This document shows positions 1 to 8,275 of a stretch of DNA of 64,000 bases, one piece after another. The translations under genes and the position numbers were made by a program. The stretch's first letter is position 1. Each line of letters starts with the position of its first letter. This stretch comes from CAVSLM01 sp963728895 (lineage in GTDB: Bacteria; Pseudomonadota; Gammaproteobacteria; JBBQDK01): NCBI GenBank assembly GCA_963728895.1, contig CAVSLM010000001.1:558001-622000 (forward strand), read 5' to 3'. The notes beneath the pieces are model-generated. The model saw only the letters and a list, made by a program, of their open reading frames with translations, was not told where the DNA came from and ran no database searches.

Positions 1-303
1 AATCTGCCCGACGCAAAGCAGTTCTTTCAGGATGTCCCAGTGCGATTCCGTTTCTGCCAGCAGTGAAGCGACCGGAGACTCCAACCAGGCGTCTACTTGG
101 CCTATGGCCGCATCGAGGCTCGATGCCGGATCCCAGATCCTGGGATGGGTCACGATCGACAGGAACTCATGCACGCAGGGCCAGGGGATACCCCATGAAA
201 TCCGTCCCTCTGCCAGATTCCGAATGGAGTCGCGCGCAGGTTCATGCCACTCGGAATCGGAACGGTGCGCGTAGACAAGAATATTGGTATCGGTTGCGAT
301 CAA
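1..303 (-). CDS. vapC: VapC-family PIN-domain toxin (partial, runs off window start)
   Basis: Probable ribonuclease toxin of a type II toxin-antitoxin pair. The reading frame opens at TTG (303-301), which overlaps the TGA stop of the upstream antitoxin, so the two are translationally coupled. The first residues, LIATDTNILVYAHR, are the usual PIN start with a metal-binding Asp; the later stretch CVHEFLSIVTHPRIW carries the conserved acidic residue and matches VapC proteins. About 100 residues are visible and the C-terminus lies beyond position 1. PIN toxins cleave RNA with Mg2+; the target of this one cannot be told. The family is clear and the rare TTG start is supported by the overlap. Confidence 0.85.
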   Translation of the reverse strand, partial: MIATDTNILVYAHRSDSEWHEPARDSIRNLAEGRISWGIPWPCVHEFLSIVTHPRIWDPASSLDAAIGQVDAWLESPVASLLAETESHWDILKELLCVGQI

Positions 304-545
304 CCTCCCCGCCCCTCGTATGACGATTCCCGGATTTTTGCCCAGTCCGCGTCTTTGTACTCTTCACGCAAGCCGTTTCCTCCGACACTCGCATCTCGAA
401 GCTTGAACCTCGATGCGGATCGATCATTGCTCAGGACTTGCCGGATGCCCTGTTCAATGACGGCTCGCAGAGTCGTGTGCTTGCGGGCTGCATAAGCCTT
501 GGCTTTCTTTGCCAGCTCGTCAGACAGGTCGATGGTGGTTTTCAT
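300..545 (-). CDS. vapB: VapB-type antitoxin
   Basis: Small antitoxin of 81 residues encoded directly before the PIN toxin. It starts MKTTIDLSDELAKKAKAYAA, a ribbon-helix-helix-like DNA-binding start typical of VapB/DUF2191 antitoxins, followed by a short charged C-terminal tail that would wrap the toxin. An in-frame ATG fifteen bases further upstream (560) is possible, but MKTTIDL is the conserved family start. Stop and toxin start overlap. Such antitoxins normally repress their own promoter, which would lie just above position 545. Family assignment is good; symbol use is by family. Confidence 0.8.
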   Translation of the reverse strand: MKTTIDLSDELAKKAKAYAARKHTTLRAVIEQGIRQVLSNDRSASRFKLRDASVGGNGLREEYKDADWAKIRESSYEGRGG

Positions 546-580
546 GTTATGGGCACCCATATTGGTAGATAAGGGCTACC

Positions 581-1216
581 ATGCTATGGGTTGTTATCGA
601 GAATTTCAAGGTACAAACCGTCGGGCGACAGGTGTTGTCAATTTCACCGCTGAGCTATCCCGCGAATCCGTGGTTATTCGCTCCTGCGAGGTCGGCTTAT
701 CGCGGAAGGCGCGCGACAAGGGAATTGATCGAGCAACTTGAAAAGCGATTGTCGTTGACATCCACGGCGGCTACTGATCCCCATCTCTTCAGCTCCGCAA
801 CAGATGAAGACAAACTTCACCGCGCCGGAGAGGGGACATTTTTCGTAAATCGATCGAGTCTGACCCCATTGATCTGCGATCTGCTGCTCGGACACCGCAG
901 CGACGACTCCGAGGAAACCGCCTGGCTGGCACGAGCCGTTGCCACGGCCTGCCTCGGCGAGAACCACTTGTGGCAGGACATGGGACTGCAGAACCGCGAC
1001 GCCATGTCCGCGCTGCTGCGCCGCCACTTTACCGCGCTGTTCGCCAAGAACACCGCGAGCATGAAGTGGAAGAAGTTCTTCTACAAGCAGCTCTGCGACC
1101 GCGCCGAGGTGCAGGTGTGTCGGGCGCCGAGCTGCAGCGTGTGCACCGATTACGCCCAGTGCTTCGGGTCGGAAAAGGGCGCACCGCCCGCTCCTGCCTT
1201 TCTGTCGTCTCCGTAA
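581..1216 (+). CDS. nifQ: NifQ-like protein with its N-terminal part lost
   Basis: Residues from about 97 to the end match the C-terminal two thirds of NifQ, the iron-sulfur protein that supplies molybdenum to FeMo-cofactor synthesis. Diagnostic stretches are ATACLGENHLWQDMGL, MKWKKFFYKQLCDRA and the metal-binding cysteine set C-x4-C-x2-C-x5-C (CRAPSCSVCTDYAQC). The part before LLLGHRSDDSEE does not look like NifQ and is partly encoded by a repeat-like segment (about 830-871), so the original start has probably been replaced. The 581 start is only the longest frame. No other nif gene is in the window. Whether the shortened protein works is unknown. Confidence 0.7.
   Translation: MLWVVIENFKVQTVGRQVLSISPLSYPANPWLFAPARSAYRGRRATRELIEQLEKRLSLTSTAATDPHLFSSATDEDKLHRAGEGTFFVNRSSLTPLICDLLLGHRSDDSEETAWLARAVATACLGENHLWQDMGLQNRDAMSALLRRHFTALFAKNTASMKWKKFFYKQLCDRAEVQVCRAPSCSVCTDYAQCFGSEKGAPPAPAFLSSP
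830..871. repeat. REP-like segment inside the nifQ reading frame
   Basis: The stretch GGGGACATTTTTCG...GAGTCTGACCCCATT resembles the short 'GGGGTCAGACTC...GGGGACA' sequences often scattered in gammaproteobacterial genomes near REP-associated transposases. It lies exactly where similarity to NifQ begins. The link to that repeat class is from memory of the motif. No transposase is nearby. Confidence 0.4.
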
Positions 1217-1725
1217 GCCCGGGCTGGCCCGGATATCTCTGAAGTGCCAGAATCTACCGAGCGTACTCCGGGGCCCGGTTTTAGCCTGGGGCGGGGCGGC
1301 ATCGGCCGCAGGGATTGCGGTACCCTTCCGTTGCGCGTGCTCCGACGAAACAGTACATGGCCGAACCCGATCACCAGCACATGGTCCGACCTGCGCCGCC
1401 TCGCGCAGGGGGTCCGCGCCGCCGCAGTTGCCGCACCCGGCGAGCGGCGGTCGCAAGCGCAGCCGCCGCCTTGGGGCGCGGGGTGGCGGTGCCCCGGTCC
1501 CCGCTGGCCACAGGCCCGGGGGACTTGCACACTTCAGTGGCCCTCGCCGCGCGTTCGGCCAGGCTTACCTGGAAGCGGCTGCGCGCCGGTGGTGGCCACG
1601 CAAGAGCCGGTGATCTGTGCTACCTCCCGCCGCTGGTCCTGCACCGTTGCCGCTTCCTGTGGAGGCGGCTGCGGCCGGACGGCGCGGCGGGGCGGCTGAG
1701 CCGGCAGACACCGGCTGCGCAGGCC

Positions 1726-2622
1726 GTGGCCAAATGGCTGCGAAGGCGGATTCTTGCGAGCCAGCAGGGGCCACCCCTGGAGCGGCTGGCATGGGTGGTC
1801 AACTTTGGCATTCTGTGTCTGCTGGTGGTCGAGGCGATCGAGCTGACCCGCTCGCTGGTCGGCGATCGGGGAGCGGCCGAACCGGCGCGTGGAAGCGCCC
1901 ATGCCCAAGTGGGCGGCCGGAGCGCAACACCAGGGCGCGATCTCGGACGGCTCTCCATTTTCGGAAGATCCGAGGCGGATGCGCCCACCGCTCTCGACTC
2001 GGCACCGCCGGATACCACGCTCGATCTGCAGCTCAAGGGACTGGTTTCTTCGGAAAGTCCCGCCCGTGCCCGGGCCATTATTGCCGCTCCCCACGGCGTC
2101 GAGCTGCCTTATCCGGTCGGTGCGCGCCTGCCGGGTGATGCGACCCTGAAGCAGATCTTTGCCGATCACGTGGTGCTGGTGCACCAGGGTCGCTACGAAA
2201 CCCTGCGGATGCGTTGGGAGGAGGCCGAGCCGGATGAGTCCGCTGCGGCGCGCGCCGTTGTGCCGCCTGCCGGAACGCGCGGGCCGAACGCGCAGCTGCA
2301 ACCGTATTGGAAGGTGCTCGGAGGAGTGCCCGGACGGCTTACCCGGATCGTGACCTTCGAGCCGGTAATGCAGGACGGCAGGTTCCTCGGCTACCGGCTG
2401 GGGCGGGGCCGCATGCGCGGCGTGCTTGCCACCTGGCAGCTGCAGGACGGAGATGTGCTGGTGGAAGTGAACGGTATTGCGCTCGACACCCCGCGGCACA
2501 GCACCGAAGCGCTGCAGGCATTCGCTACCGCGGAAAGCGTGAGCGCGAAGGTGATCCGCGCCGGGGTCATGGAGTCGGTGCAGGTGTCGGGCCCATCCTG
2601 GTCCGGGGGCGCGTCCGAATAA
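1726..2622 (+). CDS. gspC: GspC-like type II secretion inner-membrane protein (orphan)
   Basis: Predicted 298-residue protein beginning at GTG 1726. After a short basic cytoplasmic start it has one membrane segment (WVVNFGILCLLVVEAIEL, about residues 24-41), a linker, a homology-region core (LQLKGLVSSESPARARAIIA then GRYETLRM) and a C-terminal PDZ-like domain (GRMRGVLATWQLQDGDVLVEVNG). This order is that of GspC, which joins the inner-membrane platform to the secretin. The frame stays open upstream to 1315, but that extension is Arg/Pro-rich and unlike the family. No other gsp gene is nearby, so it may serve a locus elsewhere or be a leftover. Confidence 0.7.
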   Translation: MAKWLRRRILASQQGPPLERLAWVVNFGILCLLVVEAIELTRSLVGDRGAAEPARGSAHAQVGGRSATPGRDLGRLSIFGRSEADAPTALDSAPPDTTLDLQLKGLVSSESPARARAIIAAPHGVELPYPVGARLPGDATLKQIFADHVVLVHQGRYETLRMRWEEAEPDESAAARAVVPPAGTRGPNAQLQPYWKVLGGVPGRLTRIVTFEPVMQDGRFLGYRLGRGRMRGVLATWQLQDGDVLVEVNGIALDTPRHSTEALQAFATAESVSAKVIRAGVMESVQVSGPSWSGGASE

Positions 2623-2757
2623 ACGTGTCACCACTGCGACGCGCAGACCGGTTGCCTCTTCCCATGCGACAAGGGTTGCGCTGCCCATGCCTTGCTACCG
2701 CCGCCCGGTGGGAGGGCCGGGCCAAGCGCTTGCACACCTCCCGGTTTGAACTATGCT

Positions 2758-2893
2758 AACCGCCAGCACCGGGATAGGCCGGTGGCGTAAACACCGAGTC
2801 ATCGTTCGGATGTCGTGAAAAATGCCAGATCTTGCCTGCGATCCATTTACTTACGGCCAGCCGCTGGCCGGCTGGTGAGATTTCCGGGCTAGC
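2758..2893 (+). repeat. Dispersed repeat copy A (right half)
   Basis: This 136-bp segment matches the right half of the full copy at 21758-22015: it shares the start around CCGGGATAGGCCGG, the middle GTGAAAAATGCCAG and the end GGCTGGTGAGATTTCCGGGCTAGC. It fills most of the gap between the gspC-like gene and the gene at 2939. Nothing else is seen in 2623-2938. Confidence 0.85.
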
Positions 2894-2938
2894 CAGGTCG
2901 GCGGCGGGGACGTGCCGCTAGGGCGGGGGAGGGAACCA

Positions 2939-3358
2939 ATGCCGCAAATCGGGTTCGATCGCGCGACGGATGCGCGCGTATGGCAGGTCGTCACCACTGC
3001 CGTCGACGAGCTGGGCGGCCTCTGCGAATGGATGCAGCGTCGCGAGCTCGGCATATTGCCCGCAGTGATCGAGGCGGGTTACGTGTTGGTGCTGAAAGAG
3101 GAGCAACACCGGTCGGAGACGGAAATCGCCGCGGCGCTTGGCATCAGTAGCGGCACAGTGGCGAGCGTGTTCGCCGCCCCCACGACCGATGAACCGGCGC
3201 GGCTGGGCCAAGCCCAGAGCGACGCCGAACAATGCGACCCGGAACGCAGCGCAGATCCGCTCACGACTCACCTCGAGCCGGGACAGCTCGCAGGCGCGAT
3301 CGCCAAGTTCGCCTATTCGGTCCTGCAGCGCAGGGAGCGGGAGCGCGGACAACCTTGA
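2939..3358 (+). CDS. Uncharacterised protein with HTH-like segment
   Basis: A 139-residue soluble protein. ATG 2939 is preceded by GGGGGAGGGAA, a strong ribosome-binding site, so an in-frame GTG at 2912 is not needed. The middle, HRSETEIAAALGISSGTVAS (about residues 59-78), reads like a helix-turn-helix of the 'select by repeat-and-gap' type found in small regulators. A charged linker follows and then a helical end (AGAIAKFAYSVLQRRERER). No family is recognised with confidence. It could be a DNA-binding regulator, and a perfect FNR-type site follows the gene. Function is left open. Confidence 0.6.
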   Translation: MPQIGFDRATDARVWQVVTTAVDELGGLCEWMQRRELGILPAVIEAGYVLVLKEEQHRSETEIAAALGISSGTVASVFAAPTTDEPARLGQAQSDAEQCDPERSADPLTTHLEPGQLAGAIAKFAYSVLQRRERERGQP

Positions 3359-3392
3359 CGCCGTCGCGTGCAGGGCGAGCGGCGCACGCCGA

Positions 3393-3406
3393 TTGATGTT
3401 CATCAA
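3393..3406. promoter_or_regulatory. Perfect FNR/ANR-type binding site
   Basis: TTGATGTTCATCAA is an exact match to the FNR consensus TTGAT-N4-ATCAA. It lies 35 bp after the stop of the preceding gene and 210 bp before the dehalogenase-like gene (ATG 3617), a possible upstream site for oxygen control of that gene. Only the sequence match is seen; binding is inference. Confidence 0.6.
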
Positions 3407-3616
3407 GGATACCGGACCCCGGCACGCTCAGCCTGAGGGCCGCGGCTCCTGAGATTTCCGCCGCCGGCGGATGTTCATGTCGCAAGGCGGATCGGACAGG
3501 TTCAACGCACCGCAACTTCATTGTCGGTCGCGGCCTGCATTCGCCCTTCCAACGGAGCCGGCCGTGCTCCGTTTCACCGCAGATGGTCCGCTCTTGGAGA
3601 ACAGGAGGAGGTAGCC

Positions 3617-4552
3617 ATGGCTTCAGATGATATTTCGGCCGACTTTCCTTATGAACCGCATTACGTCGACGTGCTGGGATCAATGATGCATTACCTGGAC
3701 GAGGGCAGTGGCGATCCCGTGCTGTTTTTGCACGGAAACGGCTGCTCGTCCTACATCTGGCGCAACATCATCCCGCACCTCGCGCCGGTGGCGCGCTGCA
3801 TCGCGCCGGACCTGATCGGGATGGGCAAGTCCGCGAAGCCCGATATCGAATATCGTTTCGTCGACCACGCGCGCTACGTGGATGGACTGATCGATGCCCT
3901 GGATCTGCGCCAGCTCACGCTGGTGCTGCACGACTGGGGTTCGCCGCTGGGATTCCACTATGCCATGCGCCACGAGGACAACGTGAAGGCGCTGGCGTTC
4001 TTTCAGGACGCGATGTTCACCCCGATCCACAGCTGGGAGCAGTTCACGCCCCAGCAGCGCGAGCTGTTCCAGGCATTCCGCTCGCCGGATACGGGCTGGG
4101 AGCTGGTCGCCAACCAGAACCTGTTTCTGGAGAAGGTGATTCCCGGCGGCATCGTGCGCAGGCTCTCCGAGGAGGAGATGCGTCATTACCAGGAGCCCTA
4201 TCCGGACCCGGCGAGCCGCAAGGCACTGTGGCGCTGGCCGCAGGAGCTGCCGATCGAAGGCCAGCCCCCCGACGTCACACGCATCGTCGAGGAGTACGGT
4301 CCCTGGCTGCGCCGCACGGAGCTACCCAAGCTGTTGTTGCACGTGGTCCTGCCCGAAGATTTCCGCCCCGTGCCCATGTCCGGCCTGGTCGATGCGCTCG
4401 CCAGGGCGAAGAAGCATCCGGCGGTCGAGTGGTGCAAGGAAAACCTCAAGAACATCCATGCAGTCAATGTGGGCATTGGCATCCACTACGTACAGGAAGA
4501 CAACCCGCACCAGATCGGTCGCGCCTTGCGCGAGTGGTACGGCGGCCTGTAA
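3617..4552 (+). CDS. Haloalkane-dehalogenase-like alpha/beta hydrolase
   Basis: A 311-residue alpha/beta-hydrolase, starting at ATG 3617 behind AGGAGGTAGCC. It follows the haloalkane dehalogenase subfamily II layout: HGNGCSSYIWRN with halide-binding Asn41, LHDWGSPLGF with nucleophile Asp106 and halide-binding Trp107, and GIHYVQEDNP with the catalytic His near 290. The usual catalytic Glu at position 130 is Gln (AFFQDAMF), with Asp131 beside it. About 18 extra residues separate the core from the His, and an acidic LPEDF follows strand 7. It may use a different acid or be a related esterase or dehalogenase. The gene stands alone; an FNR-type site lies upstream. Confidence 0.8.
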   Translation: MASDDISADFPYEPHYVDVLGSMMHYLDEGSGDPVLFLHGNGCSSYIWRNIIPHLAPVARCIAPDLIGMGKSAKPDIEYRFVDHARYVDGLIDALDLRQLTLVLHDWGSPLGFHYAMRHEDNVKALAFFQDAMFTPIHSWEQFTPQQRELFQAFRSPDTGWELVANQNLFLEKVIPGGIVRRLSEEEMRHYQEPYPDPASRKALWRWPQELPIEGQPPDVTRIVEEYGPWLRRTELPKLLLHVVLPEDFRPVPMSGLVDALARAKKHPAVEWCKENLKNIHAVNVGIGIHYVQEDNPHQIGRALREWYGGL

Positions 4553-4564
4553 CAACAGCTTGCC

Positions 4565-4694
4565 CAACCCTGAAATCTCACCAACACCCTGGCTTGGTCT
4601 TCACTCAAGCGGTAGCTACGGCCACCCCTTTCGCTCCACAGCGGCGCCAGGACGGCTGCGAATTGCGCCCGCTCCCGGGTTGCTGGTGATTAGC
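4565..4694 (-). repeat. Dispersed repeat copy B (short form with both ends)
   Basis: Read on the minus strand, this 130-bp copy matches the left half of the full copy (AATTCGCAGCCGTCCTGGCG, then GAGCGAAAGGGG and CTTGAGTGAAGACCA) and ends in GTTGGTGAGATTTCAGGG, so it carries both termini around the left-half core. The rest of the 4553-4923 gap shows no gene. Confidence 0.85.
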
Positions 4695-4923
4695 TTGCCG
4701 TTCGTCCCGCGCGGGCGAACGGCCAACCTTCCCGGCGTTGCGCGGGTGGCTGTCACGGCACGGCATCAGGTGCGATCTGAGATCGGCGGCACAGTGCCGG
4801 GCCTCGGTTGCTCTACCATTTTCACGGTTATCTCACTTCTTCGTCATGCGCGCCGCTGCATCGATGACAAGGTCGGGCAGAGGTCCCCCGCCGCCAATCG
4901 ATCCGGACCCTCGGAGAGGCTAC

Positions 4924-6327
4924 ATGGATTTGCTTGCACAGGCCGGTTACCTGTCTATCGGGCAGTCGATGCCCTGGGATTCCAGGCTCGTCCTGTTGCA
5001 TGTCGGCTCCGACCTGCTGATCGCTTTTGCCTATCTCTCCATCCCCTTCGCGCTGGCTCACCTCGCGCGCCGTCGCCCGGATCTGGACTTTCGCGGGATG
5101 CTCCTGATGTTTGCGTGTTTTATTTTGGCCTGTGGCATCACCTACCTGCTCGACGCGCGCGACCTGTGGATTTCGGACTACTGGATGTCCGGAGTGATGA
5201 AAGCGGTTACCGCTGCAGTGTCGATCGCGACGGCCGTGCTGTTGTGGAAGGCGTTGCCGACTGCGCTCGCCTGGCCGAGCCCGGCACAGCTGCGCAGCGC
5301 GAACGCCGAGTTGGAGCGTGAAGTGGAGCGTCGGCGCGCCGCACACCGGGCGCTGCGCCAGCGCGAGCTCCAGTTTCGCGGTGCCTTCGATCATGCGCCC
5401 ATTGGCAAGGCGCTGGTGACCCTGGAAGGCTCGTGGCTGAAGGTCAATGCCGCGTTGTGCGCCATCGTCGGCTACAGCGAGGCGGAGCTGCTCGCGACCA
5501 ACTTCCACAGCATCACCCATCCCGAGGACCTGCAGCAGGACGTCGAGCTGTTGCAGGAGTTGCTGGAGGGGCGGCGCAGTCGCTACGAGACCCAGCTGCG
5601 CTATGTCCACCACGACGGCAGCCTGGTCTGGGTGGCACTGTCGGTGACGCTGGTCATGGACGGAGTGGATCGACCCTACCTGCTGGTGCAGATTCAGGAC
5701 ATTTCGCAGCGTTTGGAGGCGGAGGCGCAGTTGCTGCAAGCCCAGGCGGATCTCGAGCGCAAGGTAGTCGAGCGCACCCGTGAGCTGGCACGGGCGAACC
5801 GCGAGTTGGAGCGTACCAACCGTACACTGGAAGAGCTGGCGCGCACCGATGCCCTGACCCAGCTGTGCAACCGCCGCCACCTCATGGAAAGGCTGCACGA
5901 AGCGATTGCCGCCGCCCGGCGCTACGGTATCCGCTTCTCGCTGCTGATCATAGACATCGACCGCTTCAAGACCATCAACGACATGCACGGTCATTTGAGC
6001 GGTGACCAGGTGATCGCCGAGGTGGCGCAAGTGCTGCGCACGAACACCCGTCAGGTCGACGTGGCGGCCCGCCTCGGTGGTGACGAGTTCTGCGTGGTGG
6101 CGTCCAACACCGGGGCGGAGGACGCCGAGCGCATCGCAGAGAAGCTGCGTGAGGCGATCGGTGCCAGTCGGCTGCGTGACGCGAACGGTGCGGAAATGCC
6201 GGTGAGCTGCAGCATCGGCATCGTGGAATGGCAGGCGGATTTCGACAGCGACCGCCTGCTCGACCTGGCCGATCAGGCGCTCTATGCCGCGAAGCGGGCA
6301 GGGCGCAATCGCGTGGCACGGGTATAG
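4924..6327 (+). CDS. Diguanylate cyclase with ETR1-like membrane domain and PAS domain
   Basis: A 467-residue membrane-bound GGDEF enzyme expected to make cyclic di-GMP. ATG 4924 follows GAGAGG; in-frame starts further up are unlikely. Residues 1-115 hold three membrane helices like the ethylene-receptor sensor domain: Asp30, Tyr37 and Cys70 of the copper pocket are conserved, but the histidine four residues after the Cys is Tyr74 (ACGITY instead of CGxTH). A PAS domain lies at about 145-270 and a coiled coil at about 275-300. A GGDEF domain follows, with DIDRFKTINDMHGH and the intact catalytic GGDEF at about 385-389. No EAL domain is present. The signal sensed is unknown. Confidence 0.9.
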   Translation: MDLLAQAGYLSIGQSMPWDSRLVLLHVGSDLLIAFAYLSIPFALAHLARRRPDLDFRGMLLMFACFILACGITYLLDARDLWISDYWMSGVMKAVTAAVSIATAVLLWKALPTALAWPSPAQLRSANAELEREVERRRAAHRALRQRELQFRGAFDHAPIGKALVTLEGSWLKVNAALCAIVGYSEAELLATNFHSITHPEDLQQDVELLQELLEGRRSRYETQLRYVHHDGSLVWVALSVTLVMDGVDRPYLLVQIQDISQRLEAEAQLLQAQADLERKVVERTRELARANRELERTNRTLEELARTDALTQLCNRRHLMERLHEAIAAARRYGIRFSLLIIDIDRFKTINDMHGHLSGDQVIAEVAQVLRTNTRQVDVAARLGGDEFCVVASNTGAEDAERIAEKLREAIGASRLRDANGAEMPVSCSIGIVEWQADFDSDRLLDLADQALYAAKRAGRNRVARV

Positions 6328-6337
6328 CCCTGAGTAT

Positions 6338-6461
6338 AGCCCGAAAATCTCGCCAGCCGGCCAGCGGCTGGTCGGTCAGGGTATGGGTCGCAAGGAAGAT
6401 CTGAGACTCTTCGCGACGGCGAGCAATGACACACTGTTTACGCCACCGGCCCATCCCGGAT
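6338..6461 (-). repeat. Dispersed repeat copy D (right half, reversed)
   Basis: On the minus strand it reads CCGGGATGGGCCGGTGGCG, then GTAAACAGTGTGTCATTG and ends GGCTGGCGAGATTTTCGGGCTA, matching the right half of the full copy. It starts eleven bases after the diguanylate cyclase stop codon. Confidence 0.85.
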
Positions 6462-6532
6462 CTTTCTCGGTCGCGGACCACGCGACCGGGCGCATCACGC
6501 CCCCATGCCGTCCCGCCGTGCTAGGATGCCGC

Positions 6533-7234
6533 ATGTCCGCATCCGGTGCCGTGCTCCTGGCAGCGGCGATCGCCGCCGCCCTGTACGCCGCATATCTGTT
6601 CTGGCGCCATGTCTGGTTCACACGCACTTCCTCGCGCAATCCTCCCGACGCACCGGGCGTGGTCAGTCCCGCCGACGGCACTGTGGTGTACGTACGGCAC
6701 GTGGCACCCGGGGAGGATGTCGTGGTGGTCAAGCGTGGCGCGGGCGTGAGCCTCGGGGATATCGTCCGCGAAGACATCGCGCTGCCCAAGCTCGTGATCG
6801 GGATCTTCATGAGCCCTTTCGATGTGCACTACAACCGCATTCCGCTCTCGGGACGGGTGGAGTTCGTGCGCCACTATCCCGCCCGCACCAACAACCGCCA
6901 CATGCTGCGCATGTATCTGCGTGTGTTGCTGGGTCGTGCGCCGTTGTTTCGCGGCAGCGCTCACATCGGTGACAATGAGCGTGCGGTGACGCGCATCCGG
7001 GCGCGCTATCGCGACGCCGAGCTGGACTATTACGTGGTGCAGATCGGTGCGCGCGGAGTTGCCGGAATCTCGACCTATCTGGCACCGGGCGACGCGGTGG
7101 AGCGCGGCAGCGTCTTCGGCATCGTCCGCATCGGCTCGCAGGTCGACCTGGTGCTGCCCTGGCGCGAAGATCTCGAAGTCTGCGTGACGCCCGGGCAGCG
7201 GGTGAGGGCAGGCGAGACCATCCTGGTGCGCTGA
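6533..7234 (+). CDS. Phosphatidylserine-decarboxylase-like proenzyme
   Basis: A 233-residue protein with an N-terminal membrane helix (about residues 6-24), followed by the phosphatidylserine decarboxylase core: SPADGTVVYV, FMSPFDVHYNRIPLSG, and the C-terminal RIGSQVDLVLP. The Gly-Ser in the last motif is the self-cleavage site at which such enzymes form their pyruvoyl group. Size and the lone membrane helix fit the short, PsdA-like form rather than the longer E. coli type. It would make phosphatidylethanolamine or act on a related phospholipid. The start ATG 6533 is chosen because the upstream frame is encoded by the repeat at 6338-6461. Confidence 0.8.
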   Translation: MSASGAVLLAAAIAAALYAAYLFWRHVWFTRTSSRNPPDAPGVVSPADGTVVYVRHVAPGEDVVVVKRGAGVSLGDIVREDIALPKLVIGIFMSPFDVHYNRIPLSGRVEFVRHYPARTNNRHMLRMYLRVLLGRAPLFRGSAHIGDNERAVTRIRARYRDAELDYYVVQIGARGVAGISTYLAPGDAVERGSVFGIVRIGSQVDLVLPWREDLEVCVTPGQRVRAGETILVR

Positions 7235-7410
7235 GCGCGACACCGGCACCCTGCGGGTGCAGGGGCTCGCGGCCGTGAAGTCGAGGAGACGCACGGCCCG
7301 CGCGGCCGGTGGCCAACTGCTATCCTTGCTGGGGAGTCGTGCTACAGGGAGCGGGAACGACGTTCCGAAGCGGCCGGCGGCCGCGCCGGCACCGGCAAGG
7401 AGGTCATGCC

Positions 7411-8082
7411 ATGCGCGATATCGCCGCAGGCGCGCTGTTTGCGTTCAGTTTGCTGCCGACGGTGGCGGCAGCCTATCAGTTGATGGTTTCGCCCCATCCC
7501 GATCTCGAGGACGCGGTACCGCTGCAGGGCGCGCGGGTTTCCGGTCCGGTGTACATCTTCCTCGAGCCACCGACGCAAGGGACTTTGGTGCAGTTCGAAC
7601 TGGACGGCAAACCGCTGCGCGTCGAAGGTTCAAAACAGGGTCTCGCGCTCGACATCGCCGCCCGGAACGGGATCGCCGTGGCGTGGAACTCGTCCCAGTC
7701 CCCAGGCCCGCATCGGCTGCAGGCACGGCTGACCGTTACGGCCGACAGCCAGCCGGTACGCGCCCAGTTCGATCCGCATCCGGAAGGCGACGCGGTCAAC
7801 GTCATCATCTGCAGGACGGAGCGCGCCAACCACAAATGCCTCGAAGTGCTCGGCGAGTTCCCCGGCACCGGCGTCACCGGCAATGACGTGATCGCGATGC
7901 TGAAGCCCGGCGAACAGCTCTGCGCTGCCGCCAAGGCGATCCGCAAGGCCGATCTGCAGCAGTCGGAGCTCGGACCGCCGGTGTGTCTGCAGGCACCCGA
8001 GGCGGGTACGCAGACGGTCAGTGCAAGCTTCGACTCGGCGCGGGTGGGCCCGCCAATGACGCTGGTCGAAGCGCATCCGTAG
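7411..8082 (+). CDS. Exported protein of unknown function
   Basis: A 223-residue protein with a clear AAGGAGGT ribosome-binding site and a signal peptide (MRDIAAGALFAFSLLPTVAAA, cleavage near residue 21). The mature part begins with a short, immunoglobulin-like stretch (VSGPVYIFLEPPTQGTLVQF and so on) and contains four cysteines that could pair. No family is recognised; a periplasmic, beta-rich domain is the most one can say. It follows the decarboxylase-like gene at 176 bp on the same strand. Confidence 0.65.
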   Translation: MRDIAAGALFAFSLLPTVAAAYQLMVSPHPDLEDAVPLQGARVSGPVYIFLEPPTQGTLVQFELDGKPLRVEGSKQGLALDIAARNGIAVAWNSSQSPGPHRLQARLTVTADSQPVRAQFDPHPEGDAVNVIICRTERANHKCLEVLGEFPGTGVTGNDVIAMLKPGEQLCAAAKAIRKADLQQSELGPPVCLQAPEAGTQTVSASFDSARVGPPMTLVEAHP

Positions 8083-8275
8083 GAGCGGCTCGCGAACCGC
8101 CGCCCCAATATCCCAGGGATAAGTGGCACCGCCCCGACGGAGGAGGGCAACGCTCAGTCCTCCGTGCCGCCGCGGCGCGCGTACGCCACCCGTGCAACCC
8201 CGTCAAGCCTACGTCATCGCCCCGGGCAGGAAACTTGCAGGCGCTGCGGTATACGTTGCGCGCAAGGGGTGGGAG

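Noticed and set aside
3451..3475. CTGAGATTTCCGCCG, similar to the repeat core GGTGAGATTTCCGGGCT
   Set aside because: Only eleven bases agree and nothing on either side matches any part of the 258-bp copy.
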